64,000 bases of DNA. Origin: Aestuariibacter salexigens DSM 15300. GTDB lineage: Bacteria; Pseudomonadota; Gammaproteobacteria; Enterobacterales; Alteromonadaceae. Position numbers and translations under genes: made by a program. The notes under the pieces are model-generated. The model ran no database searches, had not been told where the DNA came from, and saw only the letters and a list, made by a program, of their open reading frames with translations. How positions within the stretch are numbered: the first letter of the stretch is position 1; every line of letters begins with the position of its first letter. The stretch is taken from assembly GCF_000429145.1 (NCBI RefSeq), contig NZ_AUBH01000002.1:186001-250000 (forward strand), written 5' to 3'. Positions 17,480-27,253 of the stretch are shown piece by piece.

Positions 17480-18787
17480 ATGACATTTGAATCCCTTGGA
17501 TTAATATCCCCGCTGTTAACAGCATTAAGTAAAACTGGCTATTCTGAGCCATCTCCCATCCAGCAAAAAGCCATACCACCGATACTTGACGGTAGCGACG
17601 TTATGGCTGCTGCACAAACGGGGACCGGTAAAACCGCGGCGTTTACGCTGCCGCTGTTACAACGCTTACACGACAGTGGGCAGTCTGCGAGGAGTAATCA
17701 CACCCGCGCGCTTGTGCTCACTCCAACACGAGAGCTTGCTGCGCAAGTGGCGGAAAACGTTAAAAATTATGGCAGGGATCTTAAGCTTCGATACAACCTG
17801 GTATACGGCGGCGTTAAAATCAATCCCCAAATGATGCAGCTAAGACGTGGCACTGATGTACTGATTGCCACGCCTGGAAGGCTGTTGGATCTTTACCAGC
17901 AGAATGCGATTAAGTTCAACCAGTTGGAAGTGCTGGTACTGGATGAAGCGGACAGAATGCTGGACATGGGGTTTATTCACGATATCAAGAAAATCATGGC
18001 GCTGTTACCTAAAAAGCGTCAGACCCTGATGTTTTCAGCAACATTTTCTGATGATATTCGGCAATTGGCCAGAAGCCTGGTGGACAACCCCGTTGAGGTG
18101 TCAGTCACGCCTCCAAACACGACGGTTGAGCGTATCGACCAGCGCGTGCACCCAGTGGATAAAAGCCAGAAGACCAAATTACTGGTGCACCTTCTCAAGC
18201 AACATAACTGGTTTCAGGTACTAGTGTTTTGTCGCACCAAACATGGAGCTAACCGTCTTACCACTAACCTAAACAAAAAGGGCATTAGCGCTGCGGCCAT
18301 TCATGGCAATAAGAGCCAGAACGTTAGAACCCGGGCATTAACTGATTTTAAAGCAGGTGATCTGCAGGTGCTGGTGGCAACAGATATAGCGGCGCGGGGA
18401 ATCGATATTGCTGATTTACCCTATGTCATCAATTTTGATTTGCCCCATGTCGCTGAGGACTATGTGCATCGCATCGGCAGAACGGGCAGAGCTGGTAAAT
18501 CAGGACTGGCATTGTCACTGGTCAGTGCCGATGAGGCCAAACAACTGGCCAGTATCGAAAGCCTGATCAAGCTGTCAATTACGCGAGATATCATTACCGG
18601 CTTCGAACCGCTGCAAAATCTGCCAGTGTTAAAGCACAAGTCCAAACCAAAGCGACCTAAAAAGAACAAGCCAAAAACGCCAGTCTCTGAGAGCACTAGG
18701 GCAGAGGCGAAGCCTGCGGCTAAACCTCGTCGTCGCAGGCGCAATGTTGCCAATGCGAGCAAGCGTAACGCAGCAGATAAGGCATAA
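17480..18787 (+). CDS. rhlE: DEAD-box ATP-dependent RNA helicase, RhlE type
   Basis: A 435-residue cytoplasmic RNA helicase that remodels RNA and ribosome-assembly intermediates. All hallmarks are visible: Q motif ([15 protein letters not shown], about 22-36), Walker [10 protein letters not shown] (44-52), [15 protein letters not shown], the DEAD box in [15 protein letters not shown] (about 152-166), [14 protein letters not shown], and [10 protein letters not shown] near 330. From about residue 375 the tail is strongly basic ([16 protein letters not shown]), as in RhlE-type helicases where it aids RNA binding. The RhlE subgroup is inferred from the N-terminal MTFESLGL and tail; RhlB or SrmB are less likely. 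Confidence 0.92.
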   Translation: MTFESLGLISPLLTALSKTGYSEPSPIQQKAIPPILDGSDVMAAAQTGTGKTAAFTLPLLQRLHDSGQSARSNHTRALVLTPTRELAAQVAENVKNYGRDLKLRYNLVYGGVKINPQMMQLRRGTDVLIATPGRLLDLYQQNAIKFNQLEVLVLDEADRMLDMGFIHDIKKIMALLPKKRQTLMFSATFSDDIRQLARSLVDNPVEVSVTPPNTTVERIDQRVHPVDKSQKTKLLVHLLKQHNWFQVLVFCRTKHGANRLTTNLNKKGISAAAIHGNKSQNVRTRALTDFKAGDLQVLVATDIAARGIDIADLPYVINFDLPHVAEDYVHRIGRTGRAGKSGLALSLVSADEAKQLASIESLIKLSITRDIITGFEPLQNLPVLKHKSKPKRPKKNKPKTPVSESTRAEAKPAAKPRRRRRNVANASKRNAADKA

Positions 18788-18800
18788 GGCTTAACTGGCG

Positions 18801-19544
18801 CTACTGTGCAGTATAACCGCCGTCTACGGCATGCAGGCTGCCGGTGATAAATTGTGCATCATCGCTTAACAGAAAGCTGGTTAGCGCAGCCACGTCTTCG
18901 GGTTGACCTATTCTGCCGAGCGGCTGCTCTGCCGCTTCCTGTTGCAACACAGATACCTTATCTTCGCCGCTTTTATTAACGTACTTATCAATCGCATGAT
19001 GGAAAAGCGGTGTTTCAATCGTGCCGGGGCAGACCGCATTCACGCGAATGTTGTATGAGGCATAATCCAGCGCGGTCGTTTTAGCTATCGATGCCAGCGC
19101 CGCCTTGCTCATGCCGTAGGCAAAGGAATGACGTTTGCCCACGAAGGACTGGTCTGAACCCATCAGCACAATCGCGCCAGACTGCTGCCTTTTCATTGCG
19201 GGTAAGACGGCTTTGATTGCCGCGTATGCACCTTTTACATTGACTGCAAAAATGTGCTCCAGCGATTCCTCGCTAGTCTCTTCAATGGTGGCAGACAGAT
19301 GAAGACCAGCATTGCATACTAGCCGGTCGATGCGACCCGTGTTTGACAAGATCTGTTCTATCGCCTGATTAACATCCTGAACATGACTAACATCGCATTT
19401 AAGCCACTGGGCATTAGCAACAGGATGGCTGAAATCAGCAACATCCAGATTATAAACGCGAGCACCAGCGCGCGACTGCTGCTCAGCGATGGCCAGACCT
19501 ATTCCCATGCTAGCGCCGGTGACGATAGTGATAGCCGGTGACAT
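18801..19544 (-). CDS. short-chain dehydrogenase/reductase
   Basis: A 247-residue NAD(P)-dependent oxidoreductase of the classical SDR family. The Rossmann glycine motif is TGASMGIG (residues 9-16). Asp39 in NLDVAD at the end of strand 2 suggests NAD(H) preference. The NAG motif is CNAGLHL (about 79-85) and the catalytic set is Ser130-x-Tyr-x-x-x-Lys in SFAYGMSKAAL (about 143-153). The C-terminus has PGTIETPLF and GRIGQPEDVAALTSFLLSDDAQFITG. The start at ATG 19544 is used because GAGGAT sits six bases upstream; the longer frame adds ten unconserved residues. Substrate unknown. It is divergent from the propeller-GGDEF gene and convergent with the helicase. Confidence 0.93.
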   Translation of the reverse strand: MSPAITIVTGASMGIGLAIAEQQSRAGARVYNLDVADFSHPVANAQWLKCDVSHVQDVNQAIEQILSNTGRIDRLVCNAGLHLSATIEETSEESLEHIFAVNVKGAYAAIKAVLPAMKRQQSGAIVLMGSDQSFVGKRHSFAYGMSKAALASIAKTTALDYASYNIRVNAVCPGTIETPLFHHAIDKYVNKSGEDKVSVLQQEAAEQPLGRIGQPEDVAALTSFLLSDDAQFITGSLHAVDGGYTAQ

Positions 19545-19735
19545 GCTTATCCTCTTTGTGAATGTACCAACCACATCATAACATCAGAAGATGGAGCCTG
19601 TGCGGCATGCAATTCACCAGTACCTTATATTTTTTCACCACATTGGATGAAAATCAGCTAAAGTCTGTAGACGGGTGAAATAGGCGTTCGGGTGTAGCGC
19701 TGGCGTGTGAGTGTCGCAGTTTGAACATTAAGAGC

Positions 19736-22700
19736 ATGGTCTATTGGCAAAATTTTGTGCTGGCGTTATGCGTTGCCGGTGCCACTCTATCGCTCCCGTC
19801 ATTTGCTGAGTCAACATCTTATCAGCTCGAAACCTTTCCCAGAATTCCCACTTATTTTCGACATATATCCGTGCAGGACGGCCTGTCGCAGGTCACCGTG
19901 GCAGATATTCTGCAGGATAAAAAAGGCTTTATGTGGTTTGCCACCCAAAACGGTGTCAATCGTTATGACGGTTATGAATTTATTCAGTACAAACGCGATA
20001 AAGCGCTGGATGGTAGCGGCCCAATTGGCGAATTTGCCTATAAGCTTGCTCTGGATGAGCAGACGTCGGATATCTGGATTGCCACATCAGGCGGCTTGAG
20101 CCGTTACCTCTACGCATCGGATAGCTTTAAACATTACGCCTTGATGGGGACAGACGGCGAACAGCGCTCTATCGTGCCTACTATCATTGTCGACAGGAAT
20201 GGCCAATTATGGGCGGGAACCCGGCAGGGTTTGTTTTCTTATCAACCACAGTCCGACAGTTTCCAGTCTGTTGAATTATCAGTATCGCCAGCGACCTGGA
20301 TTGTAGATGTCGAAGTGGATAGCAGTGGTGAACTGCTGGTAGCCACTACAGAAGGGCTGTTTGCGATTAATCAGCAAAGCGGCGAAGTTAGCAGCGCGCT
20401 ACAGGGTGAACATGTTACCGATATTGAGCTTTTACAAAATGGCGATTTGTGGATAGCGACGGTCAGCTCTGGTGTGCTGGCGAAAACTGACGGACAACAA
20501 CTTGCTGAGGGATTACGTTCCATACTAGGGATCGCATCTGAGATTGTCGATGGCGGTGTGAATTCAGTAAAACAACTTAGCAATGGCGACATTTGGGTAA
20601 GCGCGAATACCGGTCTCAGTATTGTGAAAGTGAATGGCACGCTGGTGTCCGTCGATATGGTCAAAAATCAAATGGCGGATAACCTTCTCAGCGCTGCACA
20701 CATGACGCGCACGTTTGAGAGTCGCTCTGGCCTGGTATGGCAAGGCACCTGGACCAGCGGCTTTTCGGTATTCGACCCGGATAGCCAGCAGATCAATTCA
20801 TTAAACGCCCGTCCGAATACCTGGGTGCGTGGGCTTGAAGCGGATGCAGATGAGAATGTCTGGTTTGGCACGCCCGCTGGTATATGGAAGCGCAACGAGC
20901 AACGCAAAGTTGAAGGCCCGTGGCTGATGCCGACGCGCGAAGATGATGATTCATCTGTCACCCAAAGCTATATCCGCAGTATGTCCTATGATGCTGACAA
21001 GAAAATGATGTGGGTGGGAACGACCAATGGTTTGTATACGCTGGATCCAGCCGACACCACTCTGCAAAAAGCCGACATTTTGCAGCAAGACAATATTTTC
21101 TTTGTCACCTTAGATCCCTACGGTTTTTTATGGATTGGCACCTTTAATACCGGACTATACCAAATTGACCGCAACTCGCTGCAAATCAAACAGCACTGGA
21201 ATGTCTCGACCATCACCCATGTGTATGCGGACGATGAGGATATGGTATTGGCCGGCAGCATTAAAGGTCTATTGTTTATTGACAAACAATCCGGCAAAGC
21301 GATGAATCTAAGTGACGATTCTCGCCCACCTGAACAGCGCAGCCCAAGGGTTGTGACCTGGATTTCCAAGTCAAAAAGTGGTGACTTTCTGATTGGTGCT
21401 CAAGGTTCGGGTGTGTCGCGCATGAACGTGTTGCGCGATAACATTACGTTCTTCCCTATACAACCGGGCTCGCATTTATCGACACTATCGGTGGGGGGAG
21501 TCAAAGAGGACTCTAAGGGTAACCTGTGGGTCAGCACCACAGAGGGGATTGCAAAAATTGAGCAAGGCTCCGAACATATTACCTACTTTAATAAAAAGAA
21601 CGGCGCCTATTCCGAAGGCTATTACATCAACCACAGTTTACAGTTGAGCAGCGGCGAGATCGTATTTGCTGGTCCTAAAGGGATGTCGACGTTTTTCCCG
21701 GATGACATTCATTTCTCGACATGGAAGCCGGAGGTCGTGCTAACCAAGCTTTTAGTGCTAAACAAACCTGTCACACCTTCGGTCGAGCAAAGTGCCACTG
21801 CCATATTGAGCAAACCTATTCACATCGCTGACGCTATTGAACTGGGTCCAGAGGATAATATCTTCAGCGTTAAGTTCAGCGCGTTAGATTTTTCCGCACC
21901 GGATAATAACCAATACGCATTTATGCTAACGGGCTTTGATAAAGACTGGAATACTGCGCTGGCTAAATACCGCGTCGCCACCTACACCAATCTAGATCCC
22001 GGCACTTATACACTGCAGGTGAAGGGGACGAACAAGGATCAGGTGTGGAGTGATAATATTGCCAGTCTGAAAGTCGTTGTCGTGCCCCCCTGGTATTGGA
22101 ATAACTGGTCCAAGATACTGTGGCTAGTGTTAGCGTTAACGCTTATCACCCTGCTATATCGCTGGCGGGTATGGGCATTGAAAGAACGGTCCGAAAAACT
22201 CAGTCGGCTGGTTGAAAAGCGCACTCGAGATTTGGAAGAGAGTAATCTTAAATTGCGCAAGCTCTCCTCAACGGACGAGCTAACTGGATTACGAAACAGA
22301 CGTGACTTCAGAGCTCATGCGGATAATGAATTGGATCGCTACCGTCGCACCGGTACACCGTTCTCGATATTAATGATCGATCTTGATGATTTTAAGGTGA
22401 TTAACGATGAAAACGGACACGCCTTCGGCGACCGTGCCCTCGTTGCAGCAGCCAATCTGATGTCCGAAAAAACCCGTAAGCATGACCTTCTGGCCCGCTG
22501 GGGGGGAGAAGAGTTTATTATGCTGGCGGTCAACACCACGCTGAGCGAAGCCACTCATACCGCTGAGAAGATTCGCAGTGCGATAGAAAAGAAACTCAGT
22601 GAAGTTGAGGGGCAGGAATTAAATATGACGGTCACAATTGGTGTGAGTGAAATTCAGCCAGACCAAACGCTGGATGACTGTATAAATCGCGCTGACAAGC

Positions 22701-22747
22701 TGTTGTATGAGGGTAAACGTAACGGCCGTAACCAGGTGATTAGCTAA
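19736..22747 (+). CDS. periplasmic propeller (Reg_prop/Y_Y_Y) sensor diguanylate cyclase
   Basis: A ~1003-residue membrane sensor predicted to make c-di-GMP. ATG 19736 starts a clean signal peptide (MVYWQNFVLALCVAGATLSL); a TTG five codons upstream is the alternative. Residues ~40-650 hold many two-component-propeller repeats (for example GFMWFATQNGVNRYDGYEF, GQLWAGTRQGLFSY, NVWFGTPAGIWK, GFLWIGTFNTGLYQI), forming a periplasmic beta-propeller platform. A Y_Y_Y domain follows (about 700-775), then one membrane helix (about 788-806), a coiled coil and a GGDEF domain. The active-site motif is GGEEF (about 923-927). An intact RxxD inhibitory site (RKHD, about 914-917) indicates product feedback. 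Such propellers often sense oligosaccharides; the ligand here is unknown. Confidence 0.93.
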   Translation: MVYWQNFVLALCVAGATLSLPSFAESTSYQLETFPRIPTYFRHISVQDGLSQVTVADILQDKKGFMWFATQNGVNRYDGYEFIQYKRDKALDGSGPIGEFAYKLALDEQTSDIWIATSGGLSRYLYASDSFKHYALMGTDGEQRSIVPTIIVDRNGQLWAGTRQGLFSYQPQSDSFQSVELSVSPATWIVDVEVDSSGELLVATTEGLFAINQQSGEVSSALQGEHVTDIELLQNGDLWIATVSSGVLAKTDGQQLAEGLRSILGIASEIVDGGVNSVKQLSNGDIWVSANTGLSIVKVNGTLVSVDMVKNQMADNLLSAAHMTRTFESRSGLVWQGTWTSGFSVFDPDSQQINSLNARPNTWVRGLEADADENVWFGTPAGIWKRNEQRKVEGPWLMPTREDDDSSVTQSYIRSMSYDADKKMMWVGTTNGLYTLDPADTTLQKADILQQDNIFFVTLDPYGFLWIGTFNTGLYQIDRNSLQIKQHWNVSTITHVYADDEDMVLAGSIKGLLFIDKQSGKAMNLSDDSRPPEQRSPRVVTWISKSKSGDFLIGAQGSGVSRMNVLRDNITFFPIQPGSHLSTLSVGGVKEDSKGNLWVSTTEGIAKIEQGSEHITYFNKKNGAYSEGYYINHSLQLSSGEIVFAGPKGMSTFFPDDIHFSTWKPEVVLTKLLVLNKPVTPSVEQSATAILSKPIHIADAIELGPEDNIFSVKFSALDFSAPDNNQYAFMLTGFDKDWNTALAKYRVATYTNLDPGTYTLQVKGTNKDQVWSDNIASLKVVVVPPWYWNNWSKILWLVLALTLITLLYRWRVWALKERSEKLSRLVEKRTRDLEESNLKLRKLSSTDELTGLRNRRDFRAHADNELDRYRRTGTPFSILMIDLDDFKVINDENGHAFGDRALVAAANLMSEKTRKHDLLARWGGEEFIMLAVNTTLSEATHTAEKIRSAIEKKLSEVEGQELNMTVTIGVSEIQPDQTLDDCINRADKLLYEGKRNGRNQVIS

Positions 22748-22754
22748 AGTCTGG

Positions 22755-22806
22755 ATTCCGGCCGTGACGGCCGGAATGACAAAGTGTAACGGCCGGAATG
22801 ACAAAG
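22755..22806. repeat. REP-like palindrome plus 17-bp direct repeat
   Basis: Between two convergent genes lies a perfect 10-bp inverted repeat with a 3-nt loop (ATTCCGGCCG-tga-CGGCCGGAAT, 22755-22777). Its right arm plus GACAAAG is repeated 22 bases on (22768-22784 and 22790-22806, 17 identical bases). GTCATTCCGG-type palindromes are a common class of extragenic repeats in proteobacteria. It may also stabilise or end transcripts. A genome-wide count would settle whether it is a dispersed family. Confidence 0.7.
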
Positions 22807-22834
22807 GTGAGTCATGCCCTCATACCTTTTCGTC

Positions 22835-22854
22835 GTGCCCTCGAAGGAGGGCAC
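22835..22854. repeat. 8-bp hairpin after the S10 peptidase gene
   Basis: GTGCCCTC-gaag-GAGGGCAC is a perfect GC-rich stem-loop six bases past the stop of the minus-strand peptidase gene. There is no T-run on either strand, so it is not a standard Rho-independent terminator; it may protect the 3' end or belong to the neighbouring repeat cluster. Confidence 0.5.
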
Positions 22855-22860
22855 CCCATA

Positions 22861-24390
22861 TCAGCGTGCTAGCTGCGCCTTAATAAACGCTCTGGTGTCT
22901 TTTAGCAGCGCCACTCTCGAAGGCTCATTCACGTACATCATGTGTCCGCCGTGATAGTACAGATAGTCAATTCTGTCTGCGCTGATGCCGTGGCGATTTA
23001 GGGTATATTCAGCATCAAAAAAGGGTGTCACTAAATCATAATATCCGGATGCCACCATCACTCGTAGTGAAGGGTTACTACGCAATACATCCGCTAAATC
23101 GTGTGCGGTATTGACGTATGCCGGCTCCCAACCCTGGCCGTCCGGTACCGGACGCCAGCGCCAGTTGTCGGACAGCTCCGGATCGGCTGGATTAAGATAT
23201 TTTCGGTTCCAGTTGATGTTCAGGTCGTGCTGCATGTAATGCATCAGCGCTGACTTATAGGCGGGAGAAATAGAAGAGGACGCATCTTCACCGGGTCCTG
23301 CCGCAACATCATCGCGTTCATCTTTGATGTAGCGACTGTCCAGCCTGCCCACGGCAATGCCTTTATCTCTCAACAGCTGTTTAGCGAAACGATAGCCATT
23401 GATACGCAGGTTTACGTTATTAATATAGTCTTCGCTCAATCCGGTAAATGTCTTCAGACCCGCCACGATTCGCTGACGCTCCTGTTCGCTTATCCGGTTT
23501 CCTTTGAACAGTGCTGGAAGAAGGTCGTTTGTAGCGAACTGCCTGCTTTGCTCGATAAAGGCTTCAAAATCTCCGGAAGTATCCACTTTGCCGTGATACC
23601 AGGCGGTCGCCGCCATGGTCGGAATATAGGTAACGTAGGAAATGATGTTGTCATCCACATAAGGCGTTGAGCCCTGATAGTCGAGTGCCTGGGAGACGAA
23701 TATAATGCCATTCACGTTGATCACGTGATTGTTGAGCAGAACATTGGCAACGGCCGCAGCACGCGTGGTGCCGAAGCTTTCGCCAAGTAAAAACAGTGGT
23801 GAGTTCCAACGTTTGTTGTCGGTCAGCCATTGCGCGATAAATGCAGCGATGGAACGCGCGTCTTCAGTCAGCCCCCAAAACTCGGTTTTCTTTGTTTCAC
23901 CCAGGGCGCGAGAAAATCCGGTGCCTACTGGGTCGACGAAAACCATATCTGTAACATCCAGTATGGTTTCAGGTGCATCTTTCGTTTGGTAGGGCGCCGC
24001 GCCAGGATGATCGGCATCACTTGGAACCACAATCCGCTTGGGTCCATAGCCACCCATGTGTAGCCAGGTTGATGATGAACCCGGGCCGCCATTCCAGATG
24101 AACGTGACGGGCCTGTTGTTTTTGTCATCGACCAGATAATCGAACGAAAAAATGGAGGCGGTGGGTTGTCCTTCGCCATCTGTAATATAGGTTTCACCCG
24201 CCGACACCCGATAGCTTAATCGGTCGCCGTTAAACGAGCCTTTATGAGATGATTCAAAGCGCTGTGCTGGCGCTATATCCGCAGTCTTGTCAGCTGTGTT
24301 TTGGCTCTGCTCAGCAGTAACCGGCGCACTCGTAAAGCAGACAAGCGCCAGTAGCGCTGTGTGAGCGAGAAAATGGCGCGGTATTAACAT
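22861..24390 (-). CDS. S10-family serine carboxypeptidase, secreted
   Basis: A 509-residue exported alpha/beta-hydrolase peptidase of MEROPS family S10. It has a signal peptide (about residues 1-26). The oxyanion region is FIWNGGPGSSST (about 97-108). The nucleophile elbow is LLGESFGTTRA with Ser205. The remaining catalytic residues are likely Asp452 in SGYYDLVTPF and His483 in YYHGGHMMY. Family members remove C-terminal amino acids from peptides, usually at acidic pH; a periplasmic or extracellular role in peptide scavenging is the simplest reading. It lies 29 bases downstream of the LuxP/LacI-type binding-protein gene on the same strand, so the two may be co-transcribed. Confidence 0.92.
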   Translation of the reverse strand: MLIPRHFLAHTALLALVCFTSAPVTAEQSQNTADKTADIAPAQRFESSHKGSFNGDRLSYRVSAGETYITDGEGQPTASIFSFDYLVDDKNNRPVTFIWNGGPGSSSTWLHMGGYGPKRIVVPSDADHPGAAPYQTKDAPETILDVTDMVFVDPVGTGFSRALGETKKTEFWGLTEDARSIAAFIAQWLTDNKRWNSPLFLLGESFGTTRAAAVANVLLNNHVINVNGIIFVSQALDYQGSTPYVDDNIISYVTYIPTMAATAWYHGKVDTSGDFEAFIEQSRQFATNDLLPALFKGNRISEQERQRIVAGLKTFTGLSEDYINNVNLRINGYRFAKQLLRDKGIAVGRLDSRYIKDERDDVAAGPGEDASSSISPAYKSALMHYMQHDLNINWNRKYLNPADPELSDNWRWRPVPDGQGWEPAYVNTAHDLADVLRSNPSLRVMVASGYYDLVTPFFDAEYTLNRHGISADRIDYLYYHGGHMMYVNEPSRVALLKDTRAFIKAQLAR

Positions 24391-24419
24391 AATAAAATTC
24401 CCTTGTGATCAAAAAGTAA

Positions 24420-25571
24420 TCAACGTGCTGATGTAATGTGTTTCTGCAATGAAAAGTCGTAGTTTTCATGGTTTCCTGAGAGGCATTTCGAAAACGCTGA
24501 AAAATCTATACTACGCCAGTTTTCATTTATTATCAGACGCTCAATTTGCGAGACGTTTTCAGAGTCCAGTTTCTTGAGTTCAGAAAACAGTACCGAATCG
24601 GTGTCATGGATAAAATTGGCACCACGTAAATAATCATAGGCCATGATCAAGGCCCAGCCAGCTTCCATGAAGTGACCGCCAAAACTCACCGTCAGGTGCT
24701 GTTGTTTTATTAGCTCAATATTGCTCTTCGACCAGTCAAAACTGCCCACTACGATGGATGAATTTTGCTGCCGCAACACGTCGATAGCGCCTTGTGCTAT
24801 ATCAGGCCCGGCCGTCCACAGCATATCAATATCCGGTATCCGCTGGAGCAATACGTTTGCGGCTCTTTCGCTACTCTGTCTGGTCCAGTCTGTATACACA
24901 GGCGGTATGACTTCCAGACCCAGTTCACCAGCCTTTGCCTGGGCACCTTTTACGCGGTGACTGTTAACCGTAGAACGAGTGGGACCGGCCAGAATTGCCA
25001 TGGTTTTGCCTGATGTGCGCTGTGCAATGGCATCGACCAGTTGGCCACCGGCAAGTTGCTCGTCAGGAGAAATATGTTCAATCCATCTGGGAAACATGGT
25101 TCTGGGTAAACCTGTAAGTTTCAGGACATTTTCATCCAGACTGGTATTAAAGGTCAGAAAAGGAACACTGTATTTGTGCAGCAGACTAATCTGCGAAAAT
25201 TCTCCACCACCATACAAAATACTTATTACGGCATCAGGAAGTTCTCGGTCCGGGATATCCATGGTCTGCTTGATCAGTTCCTCAAAACCAAGTCGATTAT
25301 CGCTATATTCCTCAATCACTACCATTCGTGCATTAACGCGTAAATCATCGGCAACCGCTTCTGCAAACTGCCTGCTCGAGCGCCAGAACAGGTTATGGCT
25401 GTCACCGGGTAAAAAAAACCAGACATTCAGGGGCTCAGGCGTATCAACACATTGCTGCTCGGCATGAAGCGACGAGGTAACAGTCAACAGCGCTAGGAAA
25501 AACAACGAAGTGAGGGCGTGCAGCATAGCTGCCAATACTCTGTTAAACCCGGAAGATAAACTTACTTTCAA
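24420..25571 (-). CDS. LuxP/LacI-type periplasmic binding protein
   Basis: A 383-residue secreted protein of the type 1 periplasmic-binding fold used for sugars and autoinducer-2. After a hydrophobic signal region (about residues 12-36) it reads LNVWFFLPGDSHNLFWRSS, the usual first strand and ligand loop. Hinge-domain segments AGGQLVDAIAQRTSGKTMAILAG, VNSHRVKGAQAKAGELG, IDMLWTAGPDIAQGAIDVL and SIVVGSFDWSK follow. No sugar ABC genes are nearby. The frame opens with a TTG at 25571; an internal ATG at 25526 would shorten but not abolish the signal peptide. Such orphan proteins can feed sensor kinases (LuxP-LuxQ); a partner is not obvious here. Ligand unknown. Confidence 0.8.
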   Translation of the reverse strand: MKVSLSSGFNRVLAAMLHALTSLFFLALLTVTSSLHAEQQCVDTPEPLNVWFFLPGDSHNLFWRSSRQFAEAVADDLRVNARMVVIEEYSDNRLGFEELIKQTMDIPDRELPDAVISILYGGGEFSQISLLHKYSVPFLTFNTSLDENVLKLTGLPRTMFPRWIEHISPDEQLAGGQLVDAIAQRTSGKTMAILAGPTRSTVNSHRVKGAQAKAGELGLEVIPPVYTDWTRQSSERAANVLLQRIPDIDMLWTAGPDIAQGAIDVLRQQNSSIVVGSFDWSKSNIELIKQQHLTVSFGGHFMEAGWALIMAYDYLRGANFIHDTDSVLFSELKKLDSENVSQIERLIINENWRSIDFSAFSKCLSGNHENYDFSLQKHITSAR

Positions 25572-25642
25572 GAAAACGCCTGTACTACTGCGTGCACATT
25601 AAAACGAGTATAACAGTCAATTATTAATGCGTCTTGAGATTA

Positions 25643-26338
25643 CTATTCGACTAAAGCGGCGCCCAGATTACGTCGTAACTGCCTGATTTCTTCAAGCGTA
25701 CGCTTCATTTGAATGCGACGTTGCGATGTTTCATTCCAGGCAAAAGCTAGCATATTTTTAAAGATTGGTTGAGTAATGATTTCCGGCCGCACAAGCTCGT
25801 CGTTAATCATATCGGCATGCCTGACCCACATGGGAATAAACTCATCATCAAGCCCCTGCATGTAGTTCTTTTGCAGAGTATCAATTAATCGATATTGGCC
25901 ATTTATTTTTAGCAACTGACGTTTGATGTCGTCGTCTCTGAGCAGTTTAAAATCACCGCTTTCGCGCATGGATAAAAATGTGAAATCCTGAGGCGTGAAG
26001 AAAAAATAGGCATTCACCGTACTGGCTGCCTCAACGGCCCAGCGCTGTGCTTCCTTATCGCTGGCTTTGATGGGATTAGTCTGAAAATAACCGATGGCTT
26101 GCTCGAGCTTGTTCGCTTTGTTTTCCAACTGCGGGATCAGACTATTCAACTGTCTTTCATCTGTCGCAAGATCTTCACTAAGCTGCGCCAGATAACTTTT
26201 TTGTTTACCATCGTTTTCCCAATCCTGCACCGTGTTTTCCATCCATAATGCCAGATAGATGCCGACGACCAGCAGGGCCAGGTCTTTCCATAACTGAGCA
26301 AAACTGGATGCCCATCTTACATGTCTAGGGGTAATCAT
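25643..26338 (-). CDS. DUF6090-like membrane-anchored protein
   Basis: A 231-residue protein with one N-terminal membrane helix (LWKDLALLVVGIYLALWME, about residues 16-34) followed by a long soluble helical region (ENDGKQKSYLAQLSEDLATDERQLNSL and onward). The IYLALWMENTVQDW signature and acidic helical tail resemble the DUF6090 family, whose function is not known. ATG 26338 is preferred because AGGA lies upstream; the longer frame from 26368 adds ten poorly explained residues. It is separate from the binding-protein gene downstream by a 71-bp gap and divergent from the lipoate-ligase-like gene. Confidence 0.65.
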   Translation of the reverse strand: MITPRHVRWASSFAQLWKDLALLVVGIYLALWMENTVQDWENDGKQKSYLAQLSEDLATDERQLNSLIPQLENKANKLEQAIGYFQTNPIKASDKEAQRWAVEAASTVNAYFFFTPQDFTFLSMRESGDFKLLRDDDIKRQLLKINGQYRLIDTLQKNYMQGLDDEFIPMWVRHADMINDELVRPEIITQPIFKNMLAFAWNETSQRRIQMKRTLEEIRQLRRNLGAALVE

Positions 26339-26488
26339 AGGTGCACATCCTAAAAGGGTTAAAGACATAGAATAGTCATAAGTCGCGCAAAAACCCGCGC
26401 AAGTTTAAACAGTGGTAATTCAATCTCTGAAGAATCAGAATGCTTCCAACACTGACGCAATTGCAGGATCAGAGGGTGCCGAAATAGA

Positions 26489-27202
26489 ATGGAGCATAAA
26501 GAAGAAGTCGTTCATATACATGGTTGTGGAAGTGCGTTGGACGAGAACGCCGCACTCTCTGAGATGTTACAGGATGGCAACAATCAACTTCGACATCTTA
26601 TATGGCATTATCAAGGCAACCATGTTGTGTTAGGGCGCAGTCAAAAGCCAACGGACGCAATGCAATTGCGGGCGCAGCAATATGATGTTGGAGTCTGTCA
26701 GCGTTTATCGGGTGGTGGCGCCGTTTTGGCATCAGAAGGGTTGGTGAGCGTCAGCACCGTCATCCCTACCGCACATCCCATGGCACACAATGATCTGATT
26801 GCCTGTTTTCAATTGTTTGGTGCTATTTGGCAGGCGGCGTTATCAGACCTTGGCGTGCCGACTCGTGTCTGTGACAAGGTTGATAAAGGGCCTGAAAAGC
26901 ACCAATGGCAATGTTTTGCTGGTGCCTCCCACGGTGAGCTATTTGATACCCAAAACAGAAAGCTGGTGGGTCTGGCGCAGGTTAGGAAGCGTCATGCTAT
27001 TGCAGTGATGATGGGCGTATATGTGCAGCCAGTGGATTGGCTTTCATTGCACCAGATTTATTTGGGTTACACTGAAAAGCAAGATGTTGAGTGGATAAAG
27101 AACCGCACGAGTCATCTTACAGCTTACGCTAGCGTGCAAGATCTGACGGGCTTGATGCAGCGTGTCGATGAATATCTTATTAAACATCGTATGCACATTT
27201 AA
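26489..27202 (+). CDS. lipoate-protein ligase-like (LplA/BirA fold) protein
   Basis: A 237-residue cytoplasmic enzyme of the lipoate/biotin ligase fold, which attaches lipoate or octanoate to carrier domains or transfers it between them. Diagnostic segments are VVLGRSQKPTDAMQLR (about 46-61), VCQRLSGGGAVLASEGLVSVSTVIP with the RxSGGGAV substrate-binding loop (about 72-80), and DTQNRKLVGLAQVRKRHA (about 150-167), whose Lys matches the catalytic lysine of the family. It is short compared with full LplA because it lacks the C-terminal accessory domain, so it may be an octanoyltransferase/amidotransferase-type member (LipM or LipL like). The carrier protein is not in the window. Confidence 0.85.
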   Translation: MEHKEEVVHIHGCGSALDENAALSEMLQDGNNQLRHLIWHYQGNHVVLGRSQKPTDAMQLRAQQYDVGVCQRLSGGGAVLASEGLVSVSTVIPTAHPMAHNDLIACFQLFGAIWQAALSDLGVPTRVCDKVDKGPEKHQWQCFAGASHGELFDTQNRKLVGLAQVRKRHAIAVMMGVYVQPVDWLSLHQIYLGYTEKQDVEWIKNRTSHLTAYASVQDLTGLMQRVDEYLIKHRMHI

Positions 27203-27253
27203 CTTCCCGCCGTTCTTGGTTAGTCTATGAAAAACGCTACAGACGACGCCATT

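Noticed and set aside
17382-17579. 65-residue minus-strand frame in front of the helicase
   Set aside because: Overlaps the helicase start by 100 bases and blocks its conserved N-terminus; no ribosome site.
24979-25467. 162-residue plus-strand frame over the LuxP/LacI-type binding protein
   Set aside because: Cys/Ser-rich shadow without ribosome site; the minus strand matches a known fold.
26412-26633. 73-residue plus-strand frame before and over the lipoate-ligase-like start
   Set aside because: No ribosome site or recognisable composition, and it runs out of frame into a well-supported gene.
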